Assembly (NCBI GenBank): GCA_030704615.1
Contig: CM060733.1
Span: 44,764,001-44,828,000, forward strand
Direction of reading: 5' to 3'
Source: Takakia lepidozioides
Lineage: Eukaryota > Streptophyta > Takakiopsida > Takakiales > Takakiaceae
DNA length: 64,000 nt
Shown here one piece after another: positions 23,502 to 35,716 of this stretch. Position 1 is the stretch's first letter. The number at the start of each line of letters is the position of its first letter. The notes under the pieces were generated by a model. The model did no database searches, had not been told where the DNA came from, and saw nothing but the letters and a program-made list of their open reading frames with translations. A program made the position numbers and the translations under genes.

Positions 23502-24928
23502 GTTCAAGCTAAGGAGGAAATCTTCGAGCAAGCGTCCAAGAAGTTCAAGACATGAACATTCATTTTACAGTTCTGGGTGCTGGCTGTGCCTTCATCTTGT
23601 CCCCAACCACTACGTTGGGTGGCTACAGACATGTCATGATGCTCAGCCAATGCTCTCTGAAACACAAATTCTCGTTGTTGCAACCAGGAGACCCTTGGAT
23701 GGATCATTAGAAGAATCTTTTAAGTACCTCGGGGACTATAAGTTTATAGGGATTCGCATGATATGGCCCATGCCCACTCCATTGGCGTGTAAACTCATTG
23801 TTTCGTTTGCGGCATTTGAGATACTTTTGCAACCATTTCTCCCCGGTGACAAACATTTTGGTCCTGTCTCTTGTCATAAACCCACTTTCTCTATCTGTAA
23901 AATCGCTTTCCAGATGGTATTATCTCATGGGATTGTGCAATGTTATGCCATGTGTGTTGATGTCTTTGCTCACGTGTTTGTACTGAAGTCCTGATGCCAT
24001 AAAAGAGGGTTGAAGCTAAGCTTAGAGAAAGATGGCTGATGGGTTTGTGTGGATGGTGTGGGGCTTCTAGGGGCAAGGGGAGAGATTGTTGGCACATGTT
24101 TGGGACCCTGAATATGCAGAATATTACTATGGATGTAGTGAACCCAGCACACGCTTCCCAAGTTTGTGGCTCTCTCTCAAAATCTGTAATTGGCCTGTGC
24201 ACGGGCAAGGCTATTGAATATACCACTGGAGATTTGCAGTATCAGTATCGTCAGACTGCTAGAGCTGCAGGAACAAGGATTCATTCATTTTTTTCTCATA
24301 TTTTGTCATGTCAATATAGATTATATGTTTCCTTGCTCAGGGATAAGCTCCTTTCCCACCAATACACTTTTTGTTGGTATGGGACCAAGTGGATATGCAG
24401 AAGGAAGCAGGAGGTTCTGCCACTCCCAGTACTTTATAAAAGCAATCCCTTGATTGCCTCATCGACAGTCTCAAGGTACTGGGACTGGAGAGTAGATAAA
24501 ACTAGGAATGAGGGTTGCCTAAGCTATCTAATGAAGGTTACAAGTACTGAATGGTCATGCTTGGTGGGAGGGAGAAAGCTAAGAGTTACATATATGTGTA
24601 TGAAGTATCCTGAAATCCCAAAAGTGGCCATTGAACAACCTGCTTCAAGTACTGTGTTTCTGTTGTTTCTGATACGAGGATACTACACCCACTCTCCATT
24701 TACCTAGTGATTTCCTGGAAACTCAGCAGCCTTCCCCTTTGGGATACACCGCCCAAACATTAATACTCTGGCATGTGGACTCTAGCTATTGGTTTTCAGT
24801 TCCTGGTTACATCTGGGACGAGAATGTGGTCAAGTCGAGTCACCTCCCTTATGTCCAAGTTTCTGGAGGGAAGTTAGTGCAATACATGAATCAGGATTGA
24901 GTTTCTGCTTGTTGAAATGTACTTGCAG
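23502..24928. other. No recognised gene
   Basis: A 222-residue plus-strand frame at 24,039-24,707 has no recognisable domain, and its composition looks non-coding. The N-terminal TauE/SafE exons expected upstream of 24,929 were not found. Confidence 0.4.
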
Positions 24929-26335
24929 CAATGATTATGGGCGCATCGCTCTCCACTGTATGCATTAACTTGCATCGAAAACACCCAACAAAGAATGAGC
25001 CTCTTATAGACTCTGACATTGCATTGCTGTTTCAGCCACTGTTACCTCTGGGCATCAGCATTGGAGTAGCCTTCAATGTTATGTTTGCAGATTGGATGGT
25101 CACTCTTCTTCTCATTGTACTGTTTACAGGTACCTTCTGAAACCTACAAATTTCTCTCTACTGCTGTTCATGGAATGTGTCACCTGCACATCATAAACTC
25201 ACAATATGCATCAGTGGTTTCATTCCGGCCAATTATCCATATGTTTCCATGATGAGAACGACACTTATGCAAATACTCGGATGGATGGATGCAGTGATTT
25301 CCAGGAATGCTTTTTGTAGGGCAGTTTCTGTGTGGAATGCAGAAAAGTCTGCAGAGGTCAGCTTTGGCAACTCACAACTCATATTAGAAACATTTTTGTC
25401 AATTAATGGCACAATTTTGAAGTAGATGAGGGGTCATGCTAACACTGGAGGTGGGTGGGTTAAAATGAGACGAAGATATACATTGTTTTTGTTTCTGGTG
25501 CAGCTGGTGGTGGACATCAACATTTTGTTCTCCAAAAGACATCAGTACATGGGGGTTTAAGGTTTAATTTGAGGACAACAACAGCTCAGAATTCCTGGAT
25601 TTTTCACTGGGGTGCAGGTCCAGCAAACCTCCCTGCCAAACTCAAGCTTAGATGTTAACAAAGCAGGTATTTATTTTACCTTTGACTTTGGGCGATGTCA
25701 CATGGAATAGCTGCGATCTGTTTGTGTCAGTGTATATAGTACAATATAAAGGTGGGCATCTTCATAGGGAATTGCTAGAATGCATCCAGGTTTCAGTCAT
25801 GGCTTGCCTTGCATCGGGGGTTTTCTCTCAATAGCTGTGCTTCTTTGCAGACTGAATTTCCCAGTGGATTCTGGGAAAGTTAACATAACTCTCAAATCGT
25901 ACGTCACATGTATCCCACTTCACTTGTCTGGTAAATTGAAGAAATTGTAGCGTGGAACAGATTTGTGGAGAAGGTTGCAGCCCTTGAGTCTAACAACAAG
26001 TTATTCGAACTTCTGTAGATATATAGCCACGGTGGAGTCAGAGTATGCGGCCCTTCCCTTACCACCCAGTGGTAAGTCTTCAATGGACCTCAACTTGTGC
26101 AGATGCGCATGTAGGTTTCTATGCATGTTTAGACCAGTATGTTATGAGCTTCTGCAGGGAGGAAGTTGTGGTGCGGGCATTCAATTGAAGTTCAAGTCAC
26201 ATGAAGGGATCACCAGTGGTGTGCAAGACTGCACGATGGAAAGAGATGGGGCTGCTTTGTTTCGTCTGGCTTGTGTTCCTCATCCTGCAAATTGTTAAGG
26301 CGAGACCTCAAACACTAGATGATTGGATTTTATGA
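24929..26335 (+). pseudogene. TauE/SafE-family (sulfite exporter-like) membrane protein, partial exons
   Basis: Exon 24,929-25,129 encodes MIMGASLSTVCINLHRKHPT, then NEPLIDSDIALLFQPLLPLG and GISIGVAFNVMFADWMVTLL. This is the loop and two membrane segments typical of plant TauE/SafE proteins; the exon is bounded by CAG and GTACCT. Possible further exons are NAFCRAVSVWNAEKSAE (25,305-25,356), VEKVAALESNNK with VESEYAALPLPPSG (about 25,960-26,070), and MGLLCFVWLVFLILQIVK ending at a TGA (26,246-26,335). They match the middle of the family in order. The phase between the first two does not close, a stop lies just before the last segment, and neither the N-terminal half nor the second GGG-containing half is found. 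It is probably a degraded or partial gene. Confidence 0.6.
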
Positions 26336-26339
26336 TAGT

Positions 26340-27260
26340 GTACTTTGTTGGGTTTACCATATGCTTTACTAACTGGCCGCTATACCCCTTGACAGAGTTT
26401 ATTCAGGAGTTTTTTATGAAGCTGGTGGAGGCTACAGGCTCATGTATTGCAATCGGACATGCATGACAATGACAAAGGCTTACTTTGTATGCAATGATTT
26501 ACAGACCCATGTACATACCTGCGGCGTCTAGTACTGGGTCCTCAATGTTTTATAGGTGTGTGGGCAATCTCCTGTGTCCATTCTTTGACTTAAATCAAGC
26601 CATCTGTAACTTAATTGAACTTCAGCATGTTTAGGCATCTGTGCATTAGAGTGCCTGTCTGGTATGGTGATATTTTTCTGCATCACCCTTTTTTTGCACC
26701 TGGTAAAGACAAACATTTTTGGTAGAGGTTGCCGGGGCGGCTTCATCTCGACACTTTCTGACCCATCCTCTTTCCTGTTGTCTGACCTTCTTCAGGACAA
26801 TAGAATAGTTTGATATCTAGCTCTATGAGATTTTGTTTCTCCTCTTGAGGACAGTTTTTCCCATTTGTACAGTCACCCCACTCGGATCTTTTTTATAAAC
26901 TTTCAGGATCTTCAGAGCCGCTTCCCAACTGTTCTTCTGCCCTCGCTAGCTGATTGGTCTGACCTGACATTTGATGAGATATGCACCCGAGAAATGGAGG
27001 GACGCCAAAAGCTGAGGGCGACAGTCAAGCATCTGCCTACAATCAAACCCAATAGTGGCCAAGAGCTTGTAATAGAGAATGGTGAGTATTCTCCCAGAGG
27101 TACTAACGACAGTGGAAACCAGTGACATGGGGGTGGTGTTTTTTGAGGCTGGGCCGGAGTGCGCCATTCGTGGCAAGGCCATGCAGTCACCATCATTTCT
27201 CTGCAAAGCAGCTTGCAATGAGCTCTTCTGTCAAAACTGCTTTCCTGAGTTTCATGTTAC
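26340..27260. other. No recognised gene
   Basis: The plus-strand frame 26,865-27,125 (DWSDLTFDEICTREMEG) is open but not recognised. Nothing else stands out. Confidence 0.35.
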
Positions 27261-27267
27261 ACCACGC

Positions 27268-28196
27268 ACAGGGCCAGAGACAGTCATCAAGTACCTGACC
27301 GATGGCTGCGAGAGATTCTAATCGATGAGCATGTTTCTTATTCAGTGATTATACTTGATGAGGCCCAGGTGCATACCATCAGTACTGATGGTCGGTTTGG
27401 GCTCCTGAACGGATTGCTAAAGCGCTGGCCTGATTTGCGGCTGAATGTCACGTCAGCAACTCTGGATGACGACAAAATCTCAGGTGCTCTTCCAAGCGAA
27501 ATACACAATTGGACCTTTGAACCTGCCCCTCCTGGAACGAGAAAGGTGGTGGTCGCCACCAATATGGCGGAGGCTCCTCTTACCTTCGATGGGATCCAAT
27601 ACGTGGTCGCCCCAGGGTTTGTGAAGCAGAAATTGTATAACCCGAAGCTGGGCCTGGACTCCTTAATCATCAACCCAATCTCCCAAGCTGCAGCACAACA
27701 AAGGGCGGGAAGGACAGATCGAACCGGGCCTGGCAAAAGCTACCGTCTTTCTATAGATAGTTCATACGAAAATGAGATGCTGCCAACAATGGTGCCAGAA
27801 ATTCAAAGAACCAACTTGGGTTTAACCACATTGATGATGAAAGCTACCAGGATCCATGACTCTCTCTCATCTGGTTTCATGGTCCCCCCCCCAACTACAG
27901 GCACTTATCTCAGCGATGGAACAAAGATGGCTGTCTTTCCATTGGAGCCATACTTGCATGCTGCAAGCTTTGTCAACACAGAGAACAAGGAAGAACTTGA
28001 CTTGCAGATCTTCCATGGAGAATCCAAGGAAAGGGAAACTCCGTTGACAGAATACATTCCAGAACAGGAGGAATTGCTAGACGAGGCAAGACAGCAGTCC
28101 CTGGTCGACTTCAAGGAGAAGAGGAACATAGGCTTATTGGATATGTTAACCTCAAATCCGACTCCCGAACAAAAGCTAAGAACAATGCTCACATGA
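27268..28196 (+). pseudogene. Prp22/DHX8-like DEAH-box RNA helicase, degenerate
   Basis: The homology starts with GPETVIKYLTDG, shifts frame near 27,310, and continues ILIDEHVSYSVIILDEAQ. The DEAH box is therefore DEAQ. SATLDDDKIS is followed at once by GALPSEIHNWTFEPAPPG, which means about 110 residues of the helicase core are missing. Motif V region VVVATNMAEAPLTFDGI and motif VI AQQRAGRTDRTGPGKSYRL follow, with the usual QRAGRAGR changed. Then come PEIQRTNLGLTTLMMKA and KMAVFPLEP. At the C-run near 27,888 the homologous frame slips (PPQLQALISAMEQ in frame 2) and a small deletion brings it back. No introns are seen. From about 27,960 to the stop at 28,196 the frame runs on into an unrecognised acidic tail (EYIPEQEELLDEARQQ). 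It looks like a retrocopy of a spliceosomal helicase gene. Confidence 0.75.
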
Positions 28197-28199
28197 TCA

Positions 28200-30855
28200 G
28201 AAAGTGCTTCTGCTTAGACGGTCCAGCATACTGAAGAAAGATAAGGACCACATTGCTTGGCTCTTGACTGGGATGAGTGAGATGAATCACACAGTGCAGA
28301 AGCAACATATGGAATTAACGGCCGATCCAGAATGGGGGAGGAAGTTTGGAGAATGGGTGGTGAAATTGCCCTGATTACGGAGCTGACCACTTCTGCCCGT
28401 GTGCGGGATATATCAGCCAACAAATGACAGCAAGCATGTATCTCCTCTGCATGCACAAACACAACAAGACAGGCCATCCAGGGAAGTGACCTTACATGCT
28501 GCGTGTGATGCCCATTCTACCTCTCACTTCAAATCATTGTGTGGCTTACTTTATATTCCCCCTTTTTAATTTCCGGACAATCTTCTAATGGACAGCATGA
28601 ATGAACAGTTAATACGAATGGGCAGGTTATTTGATCATGGAACATACTCCCTGCACTTTACCAATCTTGGTATAAACCCATTTCAGCGGTTCTCTAAACA
28701 GCTAATAACCAGGGAAATCAATCAACTGTGGAGAACATAGTCTGGAAATAATAATCGGCCAAACCTACACCTTCGCAACTCAAGCAAAACATTTCCCAAA
28801 TTCGTAAAACTAAGTCCATATTTGTAGAAACATTTACATTTTAGAAAATTCAATAGCCCCCAAAAAGCTGAAGAGAACTTATTTGTCCACCACTACATTG
28901 TTAAAGTCACTCCACCCATACAACGGAGTACAATTGTATAATTTTCTGAGGTGGTAAGTTACAAAGGTACCTTACCTTTGATGCAGTCACTGGCAAGGAT
29001 CTGAATTTGCAGAAAGTTATTCACCTCTGTGGCTGAAACTTCCATTTTCCAATTGTAAACAGGTCATTTCATTGCTACATTACTCATACATTACACATAC
29101 TGTATCTGCAGGCTGGAGCATGTTTTGCAGAGCAATCATGCTTCTGCCACCCACCAGCTAAAATGCTAGATCCTAGAAGAGCAGGACACTCACAAAGGAA
29201 CAAAAAAGACATTGCTAAAGAAGCATAATTTATGGTGTCACTTAACCGGCTTCTGCCCTTATGGCCAAATGTTGGTTATCCCCTTCTCTCAATAAGGACA
29301 CAACATCTAGGGACCACAAATGGATCGAAATTGTTCCATTCGACGTCTACTTCCTGTTTACCATCAAGTACATCAACAACTGACAACCAGTACTGTTTTT
29401 TCACCTGACAGCTACACACACTGGGAAACATTAGAGATTGGATAGGCTGATTACACTTCGACTTAATGGTACATGTCTCAATGCCGTCATTAGATTCCCT
29501 TCACAGTGAAGGTCTGCTGAAGAGTGCCAATGGCAGCATACAAAGAATCCAAATCCCAGGTCAGGAGGATAGTGGACAGAGGTTTGTCCCTGATTTGAGA
29601 GGTAGTATCTTGAATTGCTTATAACTTCAACATATCGTAAACCTGAGCCATGTGAGCGTTAAGCAAAGATGACAGACAGTCAAATCCAAGGTAAAGAAGA
29701 GCAAATGACCAAAAAAAGCAAGGGACGGACAAAACATCAAAGAAAAGAAACAACAACAAAAAGGACCAATTCACCAAAAAGAATCAAGACTATCAACCAT
29801 ATTTCATAACCTCTCACTCACTGACTACATGAGTTCCCAGTAGATGATACAAAAGGACCAAGTTCATGTGCAAAAACGACGCAGCAAAGACAGTTTTTTT
29901 ATCATTCAAATCAAAGAAAACTGACTAAAAACCACTAAGAGATAGAAAGACAACCTTAACTACCTAACAAGCATAAGTGGGCTAAATAAAGCTCCCCTTT
30001 ACGACTTGATAAGTCTGCTCTTGATCATTATTAACAGACAAAAGGACTGCAATAAATCCATATTGAAAAGTAGAGAACTTCGCACATAGAGTGTCAGGTA
30101 TATTGGCCAAAGGTCAGATAATTGTAGTCTGTAATTTTGGTCACCAGGTTTAGGTCTGTAACACATGTCATCATTCCATTGGCCAACATACCAAACTCCC
30201 AGGCCCCGATATGCCTAAAAGTGATGAATACAAGTGACATGATGGCCTCCTAGATCATTGTCACCAGATTCAGGAAGTATGGGTGGGGTCTCCAATCCTC
30301 GTTGGGCCCCATGACATATCAAAAACCAAACGCCAACGTCCGCCAGTTCCTATAATTGTAGGCTCAGATTAAAATCTGTCAAGCATATCATCATTCCTTT
30401 GGCTGACATACCACCAACTCATAACCCAGAAAAATAAAGACGGCTCAGTAAAACCATGTGATCCTTGGGGTCTAACCCCCATCACAAAATAGGTAAAGAT
30501 TTACTGCATCATTGCTTTATTCCATCTCTATGAAGGGCTACATAAGGAGGGTGATAACTCACTCGAGATAACAACAGTGATGAGGACAGAAGTGAACTCA
30601 AAAGCTATACGATCTCATCATATAATGCAGACAATGTAGGTAAGTATTAATTCCTAACTGGCCACCACATCAAATCCACAGTACTTTTCAGTACCAGAGA
30701 TATGAAAGAAAAGTCATTCAGAAACATCAACAATAGATTTTTTTTTAAAAATGAAACTAAGACGAGACAGGAATAGAAGAGAAAATAAAAAATGGCTTTG
30801 GCAACCTAGAGACAGATTTCAATCTTCGAGCTCTTTGTCTCTCAGGACTTAGCCT
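28200..30855. other. No recognised gene
   Basis: About 2.6 kb with no long frame on either strand and no repeat I can recognise inside the window. Confidence 0.5.
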
Positions 30856-30861
30856 CGAGCT

Positions 30862-30936
30862 AAAGCCATTGTTACGGACGCGATGTCCTATGATGTGCTT
30901 GTTGGTGGGGCTGTGTTGTACCCCATGGAATTTACA
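30862..30936 (+). pseudogene. Gypsy protease C-terminal fragment (plus strand)
   Basis: The plus strand encodes AIVTDAMSYDVLVGGAVLYP and then MEFT. This is nearly identical to the protease tail of the minus-strand gypsy element at 40.6-48.3 kb (AIVTDAVSYDVLVGGAVLYP). It ends at 30,936 against an integrase fragment on the opposite strand. Confidence 0.8.
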
Positions 30937-30937
30937 T

Positions 30938-31480
30938 GACTTTCTTGAACAATTCTGCACGCTGATCACATGCACGTGCCCACACGTCCGGATCGTCAAG
31001 GTTAAGAACTGTAGCAGCTTCTCTACGAATGGATGTAGGGAAATCCGGCTCCCGGCAAAAGAGAAGAAAGTATGGTGAGAATGAGGCAAATGATGCTTGC
31101 TTGCTGAACCTGTAGCCCATGGCTAACCAGGGTAACTGAAGGTCCCAATCTCCTAGGTGTCCCTTCTGCAAGCCATACTTGCGCAAACCCCTCTTTATTA
31201 TCTGAACAACCCTCTCTGCCAAGCCATCGGCCTCAGGATGATCCCGAGAAGTGGTGCGGTGGTCTACCAAGGCTTTGTCACACAAAGCCTGAAACTCCCC
31301 CAAGAACTCTCTCCTTTGGTCCGTGAGTACCTCAGTTGGAGCACCGAATCGGCTAAGTACACAATCCAAGAATGCATACACAGCTCTCTCACTAGCCTTA
31401 TCAGGTAATGGAACCAACTCGATCCACTTGGAGAAGTGCTCCACCATCACCAACACGTACTGGTTGTGGCGGCAAACCTT
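30938..31480 (-). pseudogene. Gypsy integrase core fragment
   Basis: The minus-strand frame starts VEHFSKWIELVPLPDKASE and includes EVLTDQRREFLGEFQALCDK (second catalytic Asp) and DHPEADGLAERVVQIIKRGL (catalytic Glu). It ends QRAELFKKVM, where it abruptly meets the plus-strand protease fragment. Except at a few residues (DQRREF for DQGREF, FCREPDF for FGREPDL) it matches the integrase at 41.3-41.9 kb, so the two are copies of one family. The first catalytic Asp and the H2C2 finger are absent. Confidence 0.85.
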
Positions 31481-31484
31481 TCTT

Positions 31485-31945
31485 AGAAAATTCTGTCATG
31501 TTGAAAAGAGATATAGCAGAAATCAGTAATGTATAGTCTATATATAAGTAATATATAGATCTCTTACTACCGCACAAAGACACATGAACAAACTCTATAT
31601 TAGAATTTCCAGGGCCTCTGCCCCCTGTTCTGCTAGAAAACAAAAAAAAGATACATGTGCATGTACATCACAATGATTCTCTAAGATGAGATGGATTTTT
31701 TTCTTAAAAAAAAAATTATATCCCACTCGGCCACTTTAGATTTAATCCAAGACCAAGACCAACTCAAATGCAATCTGATTCTATTGGTCGTTTTCTTGGT
31801 CGAGGGCATTTTCTTGGTCATATCCACTAAGACCAAGAAAGTTAAGAATGACAAGTCTCTAAGTTGCGTTGATTTTGGCGGGAGATTGTTGGTCTACTGA
31901 CCAAACCCATCGAATTTGGAAGACCAATTTTTGGACCCTAGACCA
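31485..31945. other. No recognised gene; GACCAA/TTGGTC-rich stretch
   Basis: The region 31,750-31,935 is rich in TTGGTC and GACCAA words on both strands. A related run of TCTTGG units occurs at 32,791-32,815. No coding motif is seen. Confidence 0.4.
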
Positions 31946-31948
31946 TCT

Positions 31949-32157
31949 GCACGCATATATTTGTATTGATTTTTGTTCGAAGAAATTTTGATCTTTGTTA
32001 CAAACAACATAAGAAGAGGCTTGCAAGTTTTTTGGTGAAATTTTTGGGCATTAGGCACTTTGGTCCCATAATTTCCCAACAATTAGGCCAAAATCTGAAA
32101 AATTCACAGAATTGATTAGGCACTTTCATTTTGAATTAATTATCGCCTTGTCCAGGG
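31949..32157. repeat. Dispersed ~200 bp repeat, copy 1
   Basis: The copy starts GCACGCATATATTTGTATTG and contains GGGCATTAGGCACTTTGGTC and TTAGGCCAAAATCTGAAAAA. It ends at TATCGCCTTGTCCAGGG. Two further copies in the same orientation occur at 37,720 and 55,925. The short minus-strand frames across it are repeat by-products. Confidence 0.9.
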
Positions 32158-34220
32158 ACGATATTTCTACTCAGCCTACGGATGTCGGCCAGCACAATAA
32201 AGTTATCCGTTAAAGTCAAGGGGATGCATGGTGAGCTCGGCCAGTTTGGTCAAAAGATAGGGTGAATAGGGTGGAAGCGGGCCCACAAAGTACAAGCTAG
32301 ATAGAGAGGGGGCCAAACTCAAAATAGCATAAAAACCAGCCCAAATGTGTTTGATCCCCTCTTCCTCCGCGCGGCACCCACCAGGTGCTGAGACACGTGG
32401 ATGAGCCTAACCCCGGGCCCGCGCTCCCATCATGTTGACCTTCCAACTGATGCCGCTTTGTTCATCTCTAGTGCCCAGTTTACTCAAATTGTGCCCATTT
32501 TATTGGACTTAACGAATAGGCTCAATCTGCCTACCAAAGCTGCATGTGGGGATGGATCATAAGGTCAGAGAGAGGGGGGATAACTTTACTATCTTGGGAG
32601 TTTGGCCGCAGATTTTGACTAAGTTGATGGCCCATACAATCAGCATTGACTCTACTTGTTGTGAACCCCCTTGCCTCTTTCCCCTATCAATCCTCACCCA
32701 CAAGGACCCACCCCCCATCACAATGAGTTTTGCAGCAGATCTTGACTCAGCTCATTGCTGACAAAATCGGTAATTGACTTTTACTAATGTCTTGGTCTTG
32801 GTCTTGGTCTTGGTCCATAGCCCAAAGTCGCCAGAAGAGAGATGAGCACTGTGGATATCCGCCCTCACAAGAGCGAAAAAGGTGCATCGCATGGCACTTT
32901 ATGCAAAACCTGGCCTCAGCGTTCAAGAGCTCCGATTCTTTGGCAGGCTGTCTCTCCAACAAGTTCATCAACGCACATTCCTCTACTAACCTCCCCTCAC
33001 AATTCTGGGCATCGCACACAAGAGAGAACACTGAATTCGTATTTACATTTTGGCGGGTTGCTTTTTTAGTACAGGACGTGATCAATCGTATATCTATGTA
33101 TTTACGTACGTACGTACGTAGACGCCTAGGTAATGTATCCATTTTTTTCATTTTCTAATCCCGCTGAATTGTTTTTATCTATCGAGATCTCATCCGAAAA
33201 CATCTTGGGACCTAATTTTGAGACCTCGTTTGTCCAGCATGTTGTCGCTTCATCCAATTCGGAGAAGATGGATTCCTCGTAATCAACTCTTCACTCCCAA
33301 CGATTAAATCGGCAACAAGTTACACTGGTGCTGTGCAGTTTAGTGATTCCAGTTTTCACTCCATAGTGCTGATCATGATGGGAAGGATGCAAGTCATTTT
33401 CCTTTGCACTTTCTCTCTCCCTATGAAGTTCCTTAGTTTCTCACTTTCTCTTAACAATCACCTGTAATGAGCTGAAGTCCGATATTTGAAACTCGTCAGT
33501 CTTCCTAAGCTTGTATAGTTCAACATCTCCATTGCAATAACTGGAAGTAGGCCTAAATTTGGCATGCATATCCAAGAGGTAGTATTCAGAATCATATTTG
33601 GTACAGTTCCAGCTATCATGATGTCACCGTCATCTCTTTGCCCTTTTTGCCAGGGCACACATTGAGCATTGCTCCTTCCAGCATCATCTGATCCTATGTC
33701 TCCAAGGCTTTTTATTTACCCCACCCATGCTTGGTATATCCTGCAATCATTGTAGTCCAAGAAAAATATATTACTCAGGCACTCTGACAACACTCAGTGG
33801 GCATCCAATATGCTCCCATGTTGACCTACATGTTGAGCACTTATGCAAGAGTATTGGAGTCTGCCAAATTGCCTCCTTGTGCAAATGTAGAGCCTCTTTC
33901 AGTTGTCATGCCTCCCACTGTCCTCACCTGCCCGTAAGTGGCACAAGATCTTGTGGACTCCCCCTCTCTTGGTCATCGTTTAGAAGCTTTGGTCATGGTG
34001 GTCATTCCTGGTCTTGTCAATTGATTTGCTGCAGCTTCCGGCGACCATTTACCCATGCACGTTTCTTTCCCTGCCTCAACAACAACAAATGGATCCTCTC
34101 TTTGCTGCTAGTAGCTAACAATGACAAACTAGAACTTTGTGGAGGAAATACTGCAACCCTACTTACCACACACTAGTTCTTCAATGCATCTTCTTGTCTG
34201 CTTCTCCTTCTGCTGTAAAA
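32158..34220. other. No recognised gene
   Basis: Non-coding by eye. It contains a hexamer run (TCTTGG, 32,791-32,815) and an ACGT run at 33,103-33,120. The frames near 32,750-33,150 reflect the hexamer run and carry no domain. Confidence 0.45.
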
Positions 34221-34229
34221 TAACAGGCA

Positions 34230-34830
34230 TTCACCGGCCTCCAGTGTGCCACAATTGATTGGAATTATTGAAATATTCCTTCCAAAGCTTCTCCTCCTCT
34301 CTAATTTCAGGTTTCAGAGATTTGCCTGCAACCCCATTGGCAATAACATGTCAGACTCGGTTAGGACCACTATAGATCCAACCGTCAAGTGGACAGAACA
34401 AGCTTACATAAGAAAAAGGCACCTTCACCTCATTGTGCTTCACCTTGTGTCATAGAGGCAGCTAGCTTTTCCTTCACCCAAGGAGTTTACCTATCAGTCA
34501 GCCCGAAGGACCTCTTGTGAGCGCTGCTTATGTCTATAGTCCAGTAATCTTGGATTGGTATGTGAAGACCACTGCGGTGCAGCCTGGCCAGCCCTAGTAT
34601 TAAATACAGCCTCCTAAGACCAAGCTGACCCTCACACCAGGGAAAACCCTTAGGCCGTAAACTTTCATGGCCTGCTTAGAAGAACCTATGCCAGCAGTAT
34701 TCACGCTTTTGCAGGACAGACAAACTCCTTGACATTATACATAAAGAAAGCCGCACCTTGCTAACACACTTGTCCCACATTGTGAAGGATCTTCAAGAAC
34801 TTTCGCCATCCATGCTCCATAGTTGACCTT
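34230..34830 (-). pseudogene. OSB-like (organellar ssDNA-binding) PDF-motif remnants
   Basis: On the minus strand the sequence gives MAKVLEDPSQCGTSVLARC (about 34,760-34,830) and then LWKEYFNNSNQLWHTGG (about 34,240-34,300). Plant OSB proteins carry repeated PDF motifs of the form LWxxFFxxPxxWWDNR, which both resemble. The related copy at 56.9 kb keeps EDPSQWWDNCVGKV. No OB fold is seen, and the frames are broken. The identification is tentative. Confidence 0.35.
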
Positions 34831-34857
34831 CACCCCAAAGCAATTGCCAGGTTCTCA

Positions 34858-35389
34858 TTGCGGTGGTTGAGTGAGAGTTTCTTTTGCTCCTCCTCCACAT
34901 CATGCAATATAAAACCTGTATCAGGCACATACCCAGCTTCCTTCAGCTGCCCAGTCAATATCTTGAGGTCAGCTTGGATTTCCTCAATTTCTGGATGCTA
35001 CTTCTCGTCAACTACAGAAAAACATATTACCGAGTGGTTCACCTCGATGCAGCTCTGGCCTGGCACCTTTCTGAAACCTCTCTCTGCCATTAGTTTTCTT
35101 GTCTTTCTTGTGTACTCCCACCTGCCAGCTTCACCATATATGTTCGATATTGGTACATTCGTTGCTGCGTGCTGTGGAGCCAATTTGAGAGAGCATTTGC
35201 TGCATGTTGTGCTAGCTCCACATCACCATGGATTCTGCAGGCCGGCCTGCTGAGCCAAGGAGGTCCATCATGCAGCCAAAATGCTCCAGTGAGGCCATGA
35301 GCCTGACTCATGGATTTAAAGTAGTGATGGCCTTCATCGACTAGGCCTGCATGGCTGCATAGAGAGAAGAGATCCGAAGGTAATATCAT
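34858..35389 (-). pseudogene. DYW-class pentatricopeptide-repeat protein, C-terminal remnant
   Basis: In several minus-strand frames this reads as the end of a PLS-type PPR protein: SLCSHAGLVDEGHHYFKSM, ACRIHGDVELAQHAANAL, NIYGEAGRWEYTRKTRKLMA, ERGFRKVPGQSCIEVNHSV, then QLKEAGYVPDTGFILHDVEE and NHRNENLAIA. That is the E/E+ region and the start of a DYW deaminase domain. PPR-DYW proteins edit RNA in plant organelles. At least two frame changes occur, the upstream PPR array is missing, and the DYW domain is cut before its zinc-binding HxE signature. A related fragment lies at 56.58-56.83 kb. Confidence 0.8.
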
Positions 35390-35716
35390 CTAGTGTGTTG
35401 CATTTGTTCAAACAGTTGCACGGCCTCCCTACCACACCCATTCTGACCATATCCTTTGATGAACGCATTCCATTAGACCACATCTTGTTCAGCCATCTTA
35501 TCAAAAACCTAACGTGCAGCCTCTACACTCGCACATTTTGCATACATGTTGACAAGGTCTTCTCCAGATTAATGCATGATCCAATCCCAGCTTTGATGAT
35601 GTCAGCATGGACCTCTTTCACCTTTGCACATATCATGCCCTTGAATAGGCCCAGGGATTGAAATCCGGCATCACTCTCCATCAGAGAAATCCGCATCAAT
35701 AGAACGCTGTTACAAC

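Noticed and set aside
24039-24707. 222-residue plus-strand frame as a gene
   Set aside because: No recognisable domain, and it does not connect in phase to the TauE/SafE exon downstream.
32747-33158. Frames with Ser-Trp or Asp-Gln repeats
   Set aside because: Both come from the TCTTGG hexamer run; neither has a domain.
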